A stretch of 64,000 bases of DNA from Arion vulgaris (taxonomy: Eukaryota > Mollusca > Gastropoda > Stylommatophora > Arionidae), in contig CM036754.1 in the NCBI GenBank assembly GCA_020796225.1, forward strand, positions 45,470,084 to 45,534,083, given 5' to 3'. Positions 1 through 13,600 of the stretch are shown piece after piece; position 1 is the stretch's first letter; each line of letters opens with the position of its first letter. A program made the position numbers and the translations under genes. Under the pieces are notes generated by a model. That model ran no database searches. It was given only the letters and a program-made list of their open reading frames with translations, and had not been told where the DNA came from.

Positions 1-109
1 GAGACATACTGAGGAGGAGATCGGAGCACTTATAGACTAATTGGTTCGATGTGCAGTGATGATCTAACGTCTAAAATAAACTAAACTAAATTAGAACATT
101 GAAAGTGTA

Positions 110-235
110 TTTGTAATTTTGCACAAATCTTTGAGCCCATGGCTATTTATTGATAAAAAGTATTCATAATACTGACATTCCTTAGTGTTAAATTTACTTT
201 GTGACATAAATATAACCCAGTTTTTCAAGAACTCA
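110..235. repeat. Dispersed repeat, two copies (also 16203-16315)
   Basis: Both loci share the order ggctatttattg, attcataatattgayattcctta, gttaaayttamytt and a terminal ataac stretch with scattered substitutions. No coding potential is visible, and the family is not recognised. Confidence 0.6.
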
Positions 236-344
236 CCTCAAAATTAGAGACAGTGAGCAGAAAATATGAAATGGAAATTAACACCGAAAAAGTAAAAGAA
301 AAAGTCAGATACTGGTGAATATGAGCAACAACCACGAGCACACC

Positions 345-1005
345 AATATCTGACTAAACAGACAAAAGCTGGAGGAAGTGGAAACCTTTAAATACCTCAG
401 GTCCTACATATGCATCGATGGTAACTCTGGTAAGGAGATCAAGTCAAGACTTGAGATGGTTTCAGCCGCTATGTCTCGGCTAAACGTAATATGGAAAAGC
501 AAAATCAGTACTATAGCAAAAATCAATATCTACAGATTGCTGGTGCTATCCATTCTTTTATACGGTTGTGAGAGCTGGACGTTCAATGCAGAATTGGAGC
601 GAAGAATACAGGTTTTCGAATATAAGTGTTACAGACGGGTACTACGTATTAGTTACATAGAACATACGACGAATATTTATGTAAGAGACCAAATAAACAA
701 CCTTGCAGGTAGACAAGTACCACTCTTGACAATCGTGAAACGGAGTAAACTTGCTTGGTTCGGGCATTTGATGAGACATAGCTCACTCTCCAAGATTATC
801 CTACAGGAAACAGTTGAGGGTGGAAGAAAGAAAGGAGGGCAGAGAAAATCCTAGTTTAACAACATCAAGAACTGGTCGGTGCAGAATTTCTCCACACTCG
901 TCTGAGGAGTTGAAGACAGAGATTCATGGCTTCCTTTTTGTGCTGATGTCTTCACAGTGACACCCCTACGACCCTAACGGGTTATGGATTTTATTATATT
1001 ATTAT
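345..1005 (+). pseudogene. Non-LTR retrotransposon 3' end (RTE-like)
   Basis: The translation from 378 shows the C-terminal part of a LINE reverse-transcriptase [69 protein letters not shown] stop follows where the family continues with a conserved W, but homology goes on (FNNIKNWS, then RDSW and TPLRP in shifted frames). The copy ends in a TTATTATATTATTATTA tail at about 1005. It is strongly 5'-truncated, with no RT catalytic motifs present. The clade assignment is tentative. Confidence 0.8.
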
Positions 1006-1395
1006 TATTAATGTTATGATTTTTTAATGAAGTCATTATAATATAAACAATGAAGGAATACCAGACTCACGTGACGAGAGGGAAGGATCATTTCTGGGCA
1101 GTCCCATTATTTAGTCCGTCCAAGTCCCCTATAGTCTTAAGGCCGTTAATTTTTTTTTCATTGGACTTTTACCAGGCAGTGCCGCAGAGGGTGGACCCAG
1201 TTACGTTTGAAACGTATAAAAACTCCGAACATCGTCATTCTTTCGAATGAAAGCTGCTCTGAATTTGTTTAAATTTATTTAGTTGCCTATTGGCTCTATC
1301 ATGGCTCCCACCCTTTGGCCTTGATCAAGCGGGCACTAGCCATATTGGAAAAACCAGGTGCAGTTGAATCGATCCTTCATCATTAGACCGATTTC

Positions 1396-1884
1396 TTTGT
1401 AATATTCACGTATTCGAGTTCAAGTATTCGTTGATCTATCTCTCTGTCTATGTAATATTCATGTATTCGAGTTCGAGTATTCGTTGATCTATCTCTCTGT
1501 CTATGTAACATTCATGTATTTGAGTTCGAGTATTCGTTGATCTATCTCTCTGTCTATATAACATTCATGTATTTGAGTTCGAGTATTCGTTGATCTATCT
1601 CTCCGTCTATGTAACATTCATGTATTTGAGTTCGAGTATTCGTTGATCTATCTCTCCCCGTCTATGTAATATTCATGTATTCGAGTTCGAGTATCCGTTG
1701 ATCTATCTCTCTGTCTATGTAACATTCATGTATTCGAGTTCGAGTATTCGTTGATCTATCTCTCTGTCTATGTAATTATTCATGTATCTGTCATTCGAGT
1801 ATCCAAGTTGATCTATCTCTCTGCTCTATGTTAACTATCTATGTATTCGAGTTCGAGTATTCGTTGATCTATCTCTCTGTCTAT
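1396..1884. repeat. 53-bp minisatellite, about 9 copies
   Basis: The unit contains ttgatctatctctctgtct, then atgtaatattcatgtattcg; ttgatct recurs at 1431, 1484 and so on. Later units (1763-1830) carry small insertions. The array ends within about 15 bases of the dispersed repeat at 1889. Confidence 0.95.
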
Positions 1885-1888
1885 AAGA

Positions 1889-2262
1889 ATAAATCATCGG
1901 GACATATTTTCCCAGAGATTCCTCATCTCAGTGTTGGTGAGATCGAGTTCCTAGTCCTATCGGAAACGAACGATAAAACGGAGGTCCCTTGTTCTAAGCA
2001 CGTAAAAGAACCATTGGCAGTTTAAAATCGAGACGAGAAGGCTGGAAAGCAGCAGCATGTGCAAACTTCATTAGAAAGGCTTAAAAAATAATACTCCTAC
2101 AAAATATTTTTATCATCTTCAAAATTACATGGGGGACCCTCGTCGTTGCAACGGAGTTTGTATACTGTCGTTGAGATCCTTCAGTGTAAGAAAGATATGG
2201 GAACACACACGGTTACTTATCGAAGTGCAATGATGATGGTTCTATCAATCAATCAATCTTTG
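1889..2262 (+). repeat. Dispersed repeat with (AATC)n tail, copy 1
   Basis: Shared blocks with 32427-32990 and partly 43500-43680 are gatcgagttcctagtcctat, cacgtaaaagaacc, ttggcagtt, aaattac followed by gaccctcg, cggagttyrtgtactg and gaagtgcaatgatgatggt, then tcaatcaatcaatc. The order array, conserved block, simple-repeat tail resembles pearl/HINE (non-autonomous Helentron) elements described in bivalves. That link is inference. Confidence 0.65.
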
Positions 2263-2356
2263 TATCGTAACTCACATATTCCAGCTCACGTCTACGCCTT
2301 GTTTTCTTTTCTCATCTCTTCTCTCTCTCTCTTATATTTATTGCCACGAATATTTT

Positions 2357-2690
2357 GCTTCAACTTAATGATACTATCCTCCACAGAATCATATGTTTAA
2401 AACTTCTTACCAAATATTAGATACAAGGAAAGACTGCAGTCAAACTATGTAGCAATGGAGAAACACGCTTCAACTTAATGATACTATCCTCTACAGAATC
2501 ATATGTTTAAAACTTCTTACCAAATATTAGATACAATGAAAGACTGCAGTCAAACTATGTAGCAATGGAGAAACACGCTTCAACTTAATGATACTATCCT
2601 CTACAGAATCATCTGTTTAAAACTTCTTACCAAATATTAGATACAATGAAAGACTGCAGTCAAACTATGTAGGAATGGAGAAACACGTAC
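2357..2690. repeat. 110-bp tandem triplication
   Basis: gcttcaacttaatgatacta recurs at 2357, 2467 and 2577, followed each time by the same sequence through gcagtcaaactatgtagcaa with few substitutions. Not coding. Confidence 0.95.
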
Positions 2691-2699
2691 AAAGTCCTC

Positions 2700-3095
2700 T
2701 AGTTTTACAAAATACAAAAATTCTTCTGATGATCGAAGTCGATTTGCTTTAGAGAATCGTTTTACATCTTGATATTGTACTTTGCAACCTCATGGACTTA
2801 GAGAACTACATTCATATGCTTCTTGGTACTTTCTCTTCTCTTGTTCCATATTCTATATGTGTATATGTTAAATGTGTATATGTTATATATATATATTTGG
2901 ATTTTTTTTGTTTATCTTTTTTTCCACTTAGGGCCGTTATGAATGTATTGTCTGATTCTATATGTTGTGTGCCGTGTATTTCTTTACTTCTGTTGTATCC
3001 TTTGCTTGATAAAGGCCTTTTAGTTGAAACGTTGCTGTGTATTGTTATTGTTTGTGGTAAACTACAGTATTTTGTTTTTACGTGTTTCGCCAAAT
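2700..3095 (+). pseudogene. Penelope-like element 3' end, copy 1
   Basis: At 2725-2820 the plus strand encodes a decayed version (SSDDRSRFALENRF, then TLQPHGL and LHSYAS) of the end of a GIY-YIG endonuclease domain also found at 22130-22360. The 3' non-coding part matches that copy too, down to a terminal block with ttgataaaggcctttt and gaaacgttgctgtgta at 3004-3040. No reverse transcriptase remains. Confidence 0.7.
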
Positions 3096-3489
3096 ACTCG
3101 ACACAAAATCAAAAGCCCACACCCTAACCCACACATCACGTGAACATGTAATGACAATTATTTTAAGCTAAATTCGATAGTCGTCGTTCAAAATGAAGAC
3201 ATGTCCAGAACAGATGACCCGCAGATGACCAATGTGTCCATTAACCATCGCAAAAATTCAATTCTCGACCGCTTAAGTCTTAGTGAGCCTCATCGGATCA
3301 AGCTAAACTTTGTCTCGAGAGCGATCAAGGTTTGGATCTTACGACCGATTTTCATAAATTTGCATAATGAACAGAAAGAAAGTGTTTGATCTCAGTATTA
3401 ACTTTGGCCGGAAACAGATTTTTGTTGCCAGGTTTCAAGATCTCAACAACTCAAAGCCAAATGTTTAAACACAATCGAGAGGTTACCGG

Positions 3490-3737
3490 GGCCCAAATTT
3501 AGGGTGTAAAGAATAGAACCACTGTAACATGCCACGCATGTCGTAAGAGGCGACTAAGGAGGTTTGGCTGAAATCGTATGCACGTGTCCTAAACGTGTAA
3601 AAGTCTATGCGTTTAGGGGCCTACCAAACCAATGTGCAACGTATACACGTTCTTGGCAAAGATCAAACATATCACAAGGAGTGATTAAAATTGGTCGTAA
3701 AGAACGAACGCAAAGAAGAAGATGAAGAAGATCTCAA
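3490..3737 (+). repeat. SINE-like repeat, subfamily B
   Basis: Reads gggtgtaaagaatag, accactgtaacatgcc, gcatgtcgtaagaggcgact, aaggagg, later acgtatacacgttcttggc and ggtcgtaaagaacgaacgc, with an aagaagaagatgaagaag tail. It shares its central core with subfamily A. Other relatives are at 17488-17580 (3' part, minus) and 58020-58380 (minus). Confidence 0.75.
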
Positions 3738-3782
3738 CAACTCAAAAGTCAAATGTTTCAACAAAATCTCTATGTTTCAGAT

Positions 3783-6700
3783 TGATGTTGTTGATAAAAC
3801 TATGCAGATAAAATGTAAGTAAATGGTTGTGAGTGATGTTGTTGATAAAATTATACAGATAAAATGTAAGTAAATGGTTGTGAGTGATGTTGATAAAACT
3901 ATACAGATAAAATGTAAGTAAATGGTTTTGAGTGATGTTGTTGATAAAACTATGCAGATAAAATATAAGTAAATAGTTGTGAGTGATGTTGTTGATAAAA
4001 TTATACAGATAAAATATAAGTAAATAGTTGTGAGTGATGTTGTTGATAAAACTATGCAGATAAAATGTAAGTAAATAGTTGTGAGTAATGTTGTTGATAA
4101 AACTATGCAGATAAAATGTAAGTAAATAGTTGTGAGTGATGTTGTTGATAAAACTATGCAGATAAAATATAAGTAAATAGTTGTGAGTGATGTTGTTGAT
4201 AAAACTATGCAGATAAAATATAAGTAAATAGTTGTGAGTGATGTTGTTGATAAAATTATGCAGATAAAATATAAGTAAATAGTTGTGAGTGATGTTGTTG
4301 ATAAAACTATACAGATAAAATATAAGTAAATAGTTGTGAGTGATGTTGTTGATAAAACTATGCAGATAAAATGTAAGTAAATAGTTGTGAGTGATGTTGT
4401 TGGTAAAACTATGCAGATAAAATATAAGTAAATAGTTGTGAGTGATGTTGTTGATAAAATTATACAGATAAAATATAAGTAGATAGTTGTGAGTGATGTT
4501 GTTGATAAAGCTATGCAGATAAAATATAAGTAAATGGTTGTGAGTGATGTTGTTGATAAAACTATACAGATAAAATGTAAGTAAATAGTTGTGAGTGATG
4601 TTGTTGATAAAACTATGCAGATAAAATATAAGTAAATGGTTCTGAGTGATGTTGTTGATAAAACTATACAGATAAAATATAAGTAAATGGTTGTGAGTGA
4701 TGTTGTTGATAAAACTATACAGATAAAATATAAGTAAATAGTTGTGAGTGATGTTGTTGATAAAATTATACAGATAAAATATAAGTGAATGGTTGTGAGT
4801 GATGTTGTTGATAAAATTATACAGATAAAATATAAGTAAATGGTTGTGAGTGATGTTGTTGATAAAATTATACAGATAAAATGTAAGTAAATAGTTGTGA
4901 GTGATGTTGTTGATAAAATTATACAGATAAAATATAAGTAAATGGTTGTGAGTGATGTTGTTGATAAAACTATGCAGATAAAATATAAGTAAATAGTTGT
5001 GAGTGATGTTGTTGATAAAACTATACGGATAAAATATAAGTAAATAGTTGTGAGTGATGTTGTTGATAAAACTATGCAGATAAAATGTAAGTAAATGGTT
5101 GTGAGTGATGTTGTTGGTAAAACTATACAGATAAAATATAAGTAAATGGTTGTGAGTGATGTTGTTGATAAAACTATACAGATAAAATATAAGTAAATGG
5201 TTGTGAGTGATGTTGTTGATAAAACTATACAGATAAAATATAAGTAAATGGTTGTGAGTGATGTTGTTGATAAAACTATACAGATAAAATGTAAGTAAAT
5301 AGTTGTGAGTGATGTTGTTGATAAAACTATGCAGATAAAATATAAGTAAATGGTTGTGAGTGATGTTGTTGATAAAACTATGCAGATAAAATGTAAGTAA
5401 ATGGTTGTGAGTGATGTTGTTGATAAAATTATACAGATAAAATATAAGTAAATAGTTGTGAGTGATGTTGTTGATAAAATTATACAGATAAAATATAAGA
5501 AAATAGTTGTGAGTGATGTTGTTGATAAAATTATACAGATAAAATGTAAGTAAATAGTTGTGAGTGATGTTGTTGATAAAACTATGCAGATAAAATGTAA
5601 GTAAATAGTTGTGAGTGATGTTGTTGATAAAACTATGCAGATAAAATATAAGTAAATGGTTGTGAGTGATGTTGTTGGTAAAACTATACAGATAAAATAT
5701 AAGTAAATGGTTGTGAGTGATGTTGTTGATAAAACTATACAGATAAAATGTAAGTAAATGGTTGTGAGTGATGTTGTTGATAAAATTATACAGATAAAAT
5801 GTAAGTAAATAGTTGTGAGTGATGTTGTTGATAAAACTATGCAGATAAAATGTAAGTAAATAGTTGTGAGTGATGTTGTTGATAAAACTATGCAGATAAA
5901 ATGTAAGTAAATAGTTGTGAGTGATGTTGGTAAAACTATGCAGATAAAATATAAGTAAATAGTTGTGAGTGATGTTGTTGATAAAACTATGCAGATAAAA
6001 TGTAAGTAAATAGTTGTGAGTGATGTTGTTGATAAAACTATGCAGATAAAATGTAAGTAAATAGTTGTGAGTGATGTTGTTGATAAAACTATGCAGATAA
6101 AATGTAAGTAAATAGTTGTGAGTGATGTTGTTGATAAAACTATGCAGATAAAATATAAGTAAATAGTTGTGAGTGATGTTGTTGATAAAACTATGCAGAT
6201 AAAATATAAGTAAATAGTTGTGAGTGATGTTGTTGATAAAACTATGCAGATAAAATATAAGTAAATAGTTGTGAGTGATGTTGTTGATAAAATTATACAG
6301 ATAAAATATAAGTAAATAGTTGTGAGTGATGTTGTTGATAAAATTATACAGATAAAATATAAGTAAATGGTTGTGAGTGATGTTGTTGATAAAATTATAC
6401 AGATAAAATGTAAGTAAATAGTTGTGAGTGATGTTGTTGATAAAATTATACAGATAAAATATAAGTAAATGGTTGTGAGTGATGTTGTTGATAAAACTAT
6501 GCAGATAAAATATAAGTAAATAGTTGTGAGTGATGTTGTTGATAAAACTATACGGATAAAATATAAGTAAATAGTTGTGAGTGATGTTGTTGATAAAACT
6601 ATACAGATAAAATATAAGTAAATAGTTGTGAGTGATGTTGTTGATAAAACTATACAGATAAAATATAAGTAAATAGTTGTGAGTGATGTTGTTGGTAAAA

Positions 6701-7346
6701 CTATGCAGATAAAATGTAAGTAAATAGTTGTGAGTGATGTTGTTGATAAAACTATACAGATAAAATATAAGTAAATAGTTGTGAGTGATGTTGTTGATAA
6801 AACTATGCAGATAAAATGTAAGTAAATAGTTGTGAGTGATGTTGTTGGTAAAACTATGCAGATAAAATGTAAGTAAATAGTTGTGAGTGATGTTGTTGAT
6901 AAAACTATGCAGATAAAATGTAAGTAAATAGTTGTGAGTGATGTTGTTGATAAAACTATGCAGATAAAATGTAAGTAAATAGTTGTGAGTGATGTTGTTG
7001 ATAAAACTATGCAGATAAAATGTAAGTAAATAGTTGTGAGTGATGTTGTTGATAAAACTATGCAGATAAAATGTAAGTAAATAGTTGTGAGTGATGTTGT
7101 TGATAAAACTATGCAGATAAAATGTAAGTAAATAGTTGTGAGTGATGTTGTTGATAAAACTATGCAGATAAAATGTAAGTAAATAGTTGTGAGTGATGTT
7201 GTTGATAAAACTATGCAGATAAAATGTAAGTAAATAGTTGTGAGTGATGTTGTTGATAAAACTATGCAGATAAAATGTAAGTAAATAGTTGTGAGTGATG
7301 TTGTTGATAAAACTATGCAGATAAAATATAAGTAAATAGTTGTGAA
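3783..7346. repeat. 51-bp satellite, about 70 copies (I)
   Basis: The unit includes gtgagtgatgttgttgataa, then aactatgcagataaaatgta and agtaaatagtt. The length is constant except for two units lacking three bases. The plus strand is strongly G over C (about 13 G to 2 C per unit). Because 51 is a multiple of three and one minus-strand frame has no stop, an open frame of 1,225 codons runs through it (17-residue repeat HNYLLTFYLHSFINNIT). Variants are mostly amino-acid-changing (T/I, H/Y, S/N), so I do not treat it as a gene. Confidence 0.97.
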
Positions 7347-7385
7347 TGGAGTGGGATTTTCTTAACAAATATCTTAGTATATCCT

Positions 7386-7640
7386 TCTTCTTCTTCTTCG
7401 AACGCTCCATATCGACCACTTGTTAACCAGACTTTGTGATTTGTATGTGATCCGAGCCTAAGAACGATTCTACATTGTACCATTTATGCGCCTACAAGTA
7501 GGCCAGCACATCCGATTTCTGCGACGGTTTTGTTTACTATGGTAGCTTCCTAGGTTCCTACCTCAGTCGCCTTTTACGACATGATGTGTAGGTGGCAGTG
7601 TTACTATTCTTTGCTCCCCTTGAGAGCCTCGGCAACACAC
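7386..7640 (-). repeat. SINE-like repeat A
   Basis: Minus-strand copy of the commonest repeat here. Diagnostic blocks, read on its own strand: caacacacg start, aatagtaacactg, catgtcgtaaaaggcgactg, agtaaa, aatcggatgtgctggcctac, ttgtaggcgcataa, acaagtggtcgatatggagc, gttcgaagaagaagaag tail. Its 5' end runs straight into the 53-bp satellite. Confidence 0.88.
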
Positions 7641-10600
7641 GTACGGTGTCAGAGGTAACGAGGCTGTTCTACTAGTATCGGATCGCATCACACGTACGGT
7701 GTCAGAGGTAACGAGGCTGTTCTACTAGTATCGGATCGCATCACACGGATGGTGTCAGAGATAACGAGGCTGTTCTACTAGTATCGGATCGCATCACACG
7801 GATGGTGTCAGAGATAACGAGGCTGTTCTACTAGTATCGGATCGCATCACACGTACGGTGTCAGAGATAACGAGACTGTTCTACTAGTATCGGATAGCAT
7901 CACACGGATGGTGTCAGAGATAACGAGACTGTTCTACTAGTATCGGATAGCATCACACGGATGGTGTCAGAGATAACGAGACTGTTCTACTAGTATCGGA
8001 TAGCATCACACGGATGGTGTCAGAGATAACGAGACTGTTCTACTAGTATCGGATAGCATCACACGGATGGTGTCAGAGATAACGAGACTGTTCTACTAGT
8101 ATCGGATCGCATCACACGGATGGTGTCAGAGATAACGAGACTGTTCTACTAGTATCGGATCACATCACACGGATGGTGTCAGAGATAACGAGGCTGTTCT
8201 ACTAGTATCGGATAGCATCACACGGATGGTGTCAGAGATAACGAGACTGTTCTACTAGTATCGGATAGCATCACACGGATGGTGTCAGAGATAACGAGAC
8301 TGTTCTACTAGTATCGGATAGCATCACACGTACGGTGTCAGAGGTAACGAGGCTGTTCTACTAGTATCGGATCGCATCACACGTACGGTGTCAGAGATAA
8401 CGAGGCTGTTCTACTAGTATCGGATAGCATCACACGTACGGTGTCAGAGGTAACGAGGCTGTTCTACTAGTATCGGATCGCATCACACGTACGGTGTCAG
8501 AGATAACGAGGCTGTTCTACTAGTATCGGATCGCAACACACGTACGGTGTCAGAGATAACGAGGCTGTTCTACTAGTATCGGATCGCATCACACGGATGG
8601 TGTCAGAGGTAGCGAGGCTGTTCTACTAGTATCGGATCGCATCACACGGATGGTGTCAGAGATAACGAGGCTGTTCTACTAGTATCGGATCACATCACAC
8701 GGATGGTGTCAGAGATAACGAGGCTGTTCTACTAGTATCGGATAGCATCACACGTACGGTGTCAGAGATAACGAGGCTGTTCTACTAGTATCGGATAGCA
8801 TCACACGTACGGTGTCAGAGGTAACGAGGCTGTTCTACTAGTATCGGATAGCATCACACGTACGGTGTCAGAGGTAACGAGGCTGTTCTACTAGTATCGG
8901 ATAGCATCACACGTACGGTGTCAGAGATAACGAGGCTGTTCTACTAGTATCGGATAGCATCACACGTACGGTGTCAGAGGTAACGAGGCTGTTCTACTAG
9001 TATCGGATCGCATCACACGTACGGTGTCAGAGGTAACGAGGCTGTTCTACTAGTATCGGATCGCATCACACGGATGGTGTCAGAGATAACGAGGCTGTTC
9101 TACTAGTATCGGATCGCATCACACGGATGGTGTCAGAGATAACGAGGCTGTTCTACTAGTATCGGATCGCATCACACGGATGGTGTCAGAGGTAACGAGG
9201 CTGTTCTACTAGTATCGGATCGCATCACACGGATGGTGTCAGAGGTAACGAGGCTGTTCTACTAGTATCGGATCGCATCACACGGATGGTGTCAGAGATA
9301 ACGAGGCTGTTCTACTAGTATCGGATCGCATCACACGGATGGTGTCAGAGGTAACGAGGCTGTTCTACTAGTATCGGATCGCATCACACGGATGGTGTCA
9401 GAGGTAGCGAGGCTGTTCTACTAGTATCGGATAGCATCACACGGATGGTGTCAGAGGTAGCGAGGCTGTTCTACTAGTATCGGATAGCATCACACGGATG
9501 GTGTCAGAGATAACGAGGCTGTTCTACTAGTATCGGATCGCATCACACGGATGGTGTCAGAGATAACGAGGCTGTTCTACTAGTATCGGATCGCATCACA
9601 CGGATGGTGTCAGAGATAACGAGGCTGTTCTACTAGTATCGGATCGCATCACACGGATGGTGTCAGAGATAACGAGGCTGTTCTACTAGTATCGGATCGC
9701 ATCACACGGATGGTGTCAGAGATAACGAGGCTGTTCTACTAGTATCGGATCGCATCACACGGATGGTGTCAGAGATAACGAGGCTGTTCTACTAGTATCG
9801 GATCGCATCACACGGATGGTGTCAGAGATAACGAGGCTGTTCTACTAGTATCGGATCGCATCACACGGATGGTGTCAGAGATAACGAGGCTGTTCTACTA
9901 GTATCGGATCGCATCACACGGATGGTGTCAGAGATAACGAGGCTGTTCTACTAGTATCGGATCGCATCACACGGATGGTGTCAGAGGTAACGAGGCTGTT
10001 CTACTAGTATCGGATAGCATCACACGTACGGTGTCAGAGGTAACGAGGCTGTTCTACTAGTATCGGATAGCATCACACGTACGGTGTCAGAGATAACGAG
10101 GCTGTTCTACTAGTATCGGATAGCATCACACGTACGGTGTCAGAGGTAACGAGGCTGTTCTACTAGTATCGGATCGCATCACACGTACGGTGTCAGAGGT
10201 AACGAGGCTGTTCTACTAGTATCGGATCGCATCACACGGATGGTGTCAGAGATAACGAGGCTGTTCTACTAGTATCGGATCGCATCACACGGATGGTGTC
10301 AGAGATAACGAGGCTGTTCTACTAGTATCGGATCGCATCACACGGATGGTGTCAGAGGTAACGAGGCTGTTCTACTAGTATCGGATCGCATCACACGGAT
10401 GGTGTCAGAGGTAACGAGGCTGTTCTACTAGTATCGGATCGCATCACACGGATGGTGTCAGAGATAACGAGGCTGTTCTACTAGTATCGGATCGCATCAC
10501 ACGGATGGTGTCAGAGGTAACGAGGCTGTTCTACTAGTATCGGATCGCATCACACGGATGGTGTCAGAGGTAGCGAGGCTGTTCTACTAGTATCGGATAG

Positions 10601-13600
10601 CATCACACGGATGGTGTCAGAGGTAGCGAGGCTGTTCTACTAGTATCGGATAGCATCACACGGATGGTGTCAGAGATAACGAGGCTGTTCTACTAGTATC
10701 GGATCGCATCACACGGATGGTGTCAGAGATAACGAGGCTGTTCTACTAGTATCGGATCGCATCACACGGATGGTGTCAGAGATAACGAGGCTGTTCTACT
10801 AGTATCGGATCGCATCACACGGATGGTGTCAGAGATAACGAGGCTGTTCTACTAGTATCGGATCGCATCACACGGATGGTGTCAGAGATAACGAGGCTGT
10901 TCTACTAGTATCGGATCGCATCACACGGATGGTGTCAGAGATAACGAGGCTGTTCTACTAGTATCGGATCGCATCACACGGATGGTGTCAGAGATAACGA
11001 GGCTGTTCTACTAGTATCGGATAGCATCACACGTACGGTGTCAGAGATAACGAGGCTGTTCTACTAGTATCGGATAGCATCACACGTACGGTGTCAGAGA
11101 TAACGAGGCTGTTCTACTAGTATCGGATAGCATCACACGGATGGTGTCAGAGGTAACGAGGCTGTTCTACTAGTATCGGATCGCATCACACGTACGGTGT
11201 CAGAGATAACGAGGCTGTTCTACTAGTATCGGATCGCATCACACGGATGGTGTCAGAGGTAACGAGGCTGTTCTACTAGTATCGGATCGCATCACACGTA
11301 CGGTGTCAGAGATAACGAGGCTGTTCTACTAGTATCGGATCGCATCACACGGATGGTGTCAGAGGTAACGAGGCTGTTCTACTAGTATCGGATCGCATCA
11401 CACGGATGGTGTCAGAGGTAGCGAGGCTGTTCTACTAGTATCGGATCGCATCACACGGATGGTGTCAGAGGTAACGAGGCTGTTCTACTAGTATCGGATC
11501 GCATCACACGGATGGTGTCAGAGGTAACGAGGCTGTTCTACTAGTATCGGATCGCATCACACGGATGGTGTCAGAGGTAACGAGGCTGTTCTACTAGTAT
11601 CGGATCGCATCACACGGATGGTGTCAGAGGTAACGAGGCTGTTCTACTAGTATCGGATAGCATCACACGTACGGTGTCAGAGATAACGAGGCTGTTCTAC
11701 TAGTATCGGATAGCATCACACGTACGGTGTCAGAGGTAACGAGGCTGTTCTACTAGTATCGGATCGCATCACACGGATGGTGTCAGAGGTAACGAGGCTG
11801 TTCTACTAGTATCGGATCGCATCACACGGATGGTGTCAGAGGTAACGAGGCTGTTCTACTAGTATCGGATCGCATCACACGGATGGTGTCAGAGGTAACG
11901 AGGCTGTTCTACTAGTATCGGATCGCATCACACGGATGGTGTCAGAGGTAACGAGGCTGTTCTACTAGTATCGGATCGCATCACACGTACGGCGTCAGAG
12001 GTAACGAGGCTGTTCTACTAGTATCGGATCGCAACACACGTACGGTGTCAGAGGTAGCGAGGCTGTTCTACTAGTATCGGATCGCATCACACGGATGGTG
12101 TCAGAGGTAACGAGGCTGTTCTACTAGTATCGGATCGCATCACACGGATGGTGTCAGAGATAACGAGGCTGTTCTACTAGTATCGGATCGCATCACACGG
12201 ACGGTGTCAGAGGTAACGAGGCTGTTCTACTAGTATCGGATCGCAACACACGTACGGTGTCAGAGATAACGAGGCTGTTCTACTAGTATCGGATCGCATC
12301 ACACGGATGGTGTCAGAGATAACGAGGCTGTTCTACTAGTATCGGATCGCAACACACGGATGGTGTCAGAGGTAACGAGGCTGTTCTACTAGTATCGGAT
12401 CGCATCACACGGATGGTGTCAGAGGTAACGAGGCTGTTCTACTAGTATCGGATCGCAACACACGTACGGTGTCAGAGATAACGAGGCTGTTCTACTAGTA
12501 TCGGATCGCATCACACGGATGGTGTCAGAGATAACGAGGCTGTTCTACTAGTATCGGATCGCATCACACGGATGGTGTCAGAGGTAACGAGGCTGTTCTA
12601 CTAGTATCGGATCGCATCACACGGATGGTGTCAGAGATAACGAGGCTGTTCTACTAGTATCGGATCGCATCACACGGATGGTGTCAGAGATAACGAGGCT
12701 GTTCTACTAGTATCGGATCGCAACACACGGATGGTGTCAGAGGTAACGAGGCTGTTCTACTAGTATCGGATCGCATCACACGGATGGTGTCAGAGATAAC
12801 GAGGCTGTTCTACTAGTATCGGATCGCATCACACGGATGGTGTCAGAGATAACGAGGCTGTTCTACTAGTATCGGATCGCATCACACGGATGGTGTCAGA
12901 GGTAACGAGGCTGTTCTACTAGTATCGGATCGCATCACACGGATGGTGTCAGAGGTAACGAGGCTGTTCTACTAGTATCGGATCGCATCACACGGATGGT
13001 GTCAGAGATAACGAGGCTGTTCTACTAGTATCGGATCGCATCACACGGATGGTGTCAGAGATAACGAGGCTGTTCTACTAGTATCGGATCGCATCACACG
13101 TACGGTGTCAGAGATAACGAGGCTGTTCTACTAGTATCGGATCGCATCACACGGATGGTGTCAGAGATAACGAGGCTGTTCTACTAGTATCGGATCGCAA
13201 CACACGGATGGTGTCAGAGGTAACGAGGCTGTTCTACTAGTATCGGATCGCATCACACGGATGGTGTCAGAGGTAACGAGGCTGTTCTACTAGTATCGGA
13301 TCGCATCACACGGATGGTGTCAGAGATAACGAGGCTGTTCTACTAGTATCGGATCGCAACACACGGATGGTGTCAGAGGTAACGAGGCTGTTCTACTAGT
13401 ATCGGATCGCATCACACGGATGGTGTCAGAGGTAACGAGGCTGTTCTACTAGTATCGGATCGCATCACACGGATGGTGTCAGAGATAACGAGGCTGTTCT
13501 ACTAGTATCGGATCGCATCACACGGATGGTGTCAGAGATAACGAGGCTGTTCTACTAGTATCGGATCGCATCACACGGATGGTGTCAGAGGTAACGAGGC

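Noticed and set aside
3742..7419. Open frame of 1,225 codons on the minus strand as a repeat-protein gene
   Set aside because: It is a 51-bp satellite in a stop-free frame; substitutions are mainly amino-acid-changing, its start lies in the tail of a SINE copy, and the adjacent 53-bp satellite shows the same absence of indels without any coding potential.
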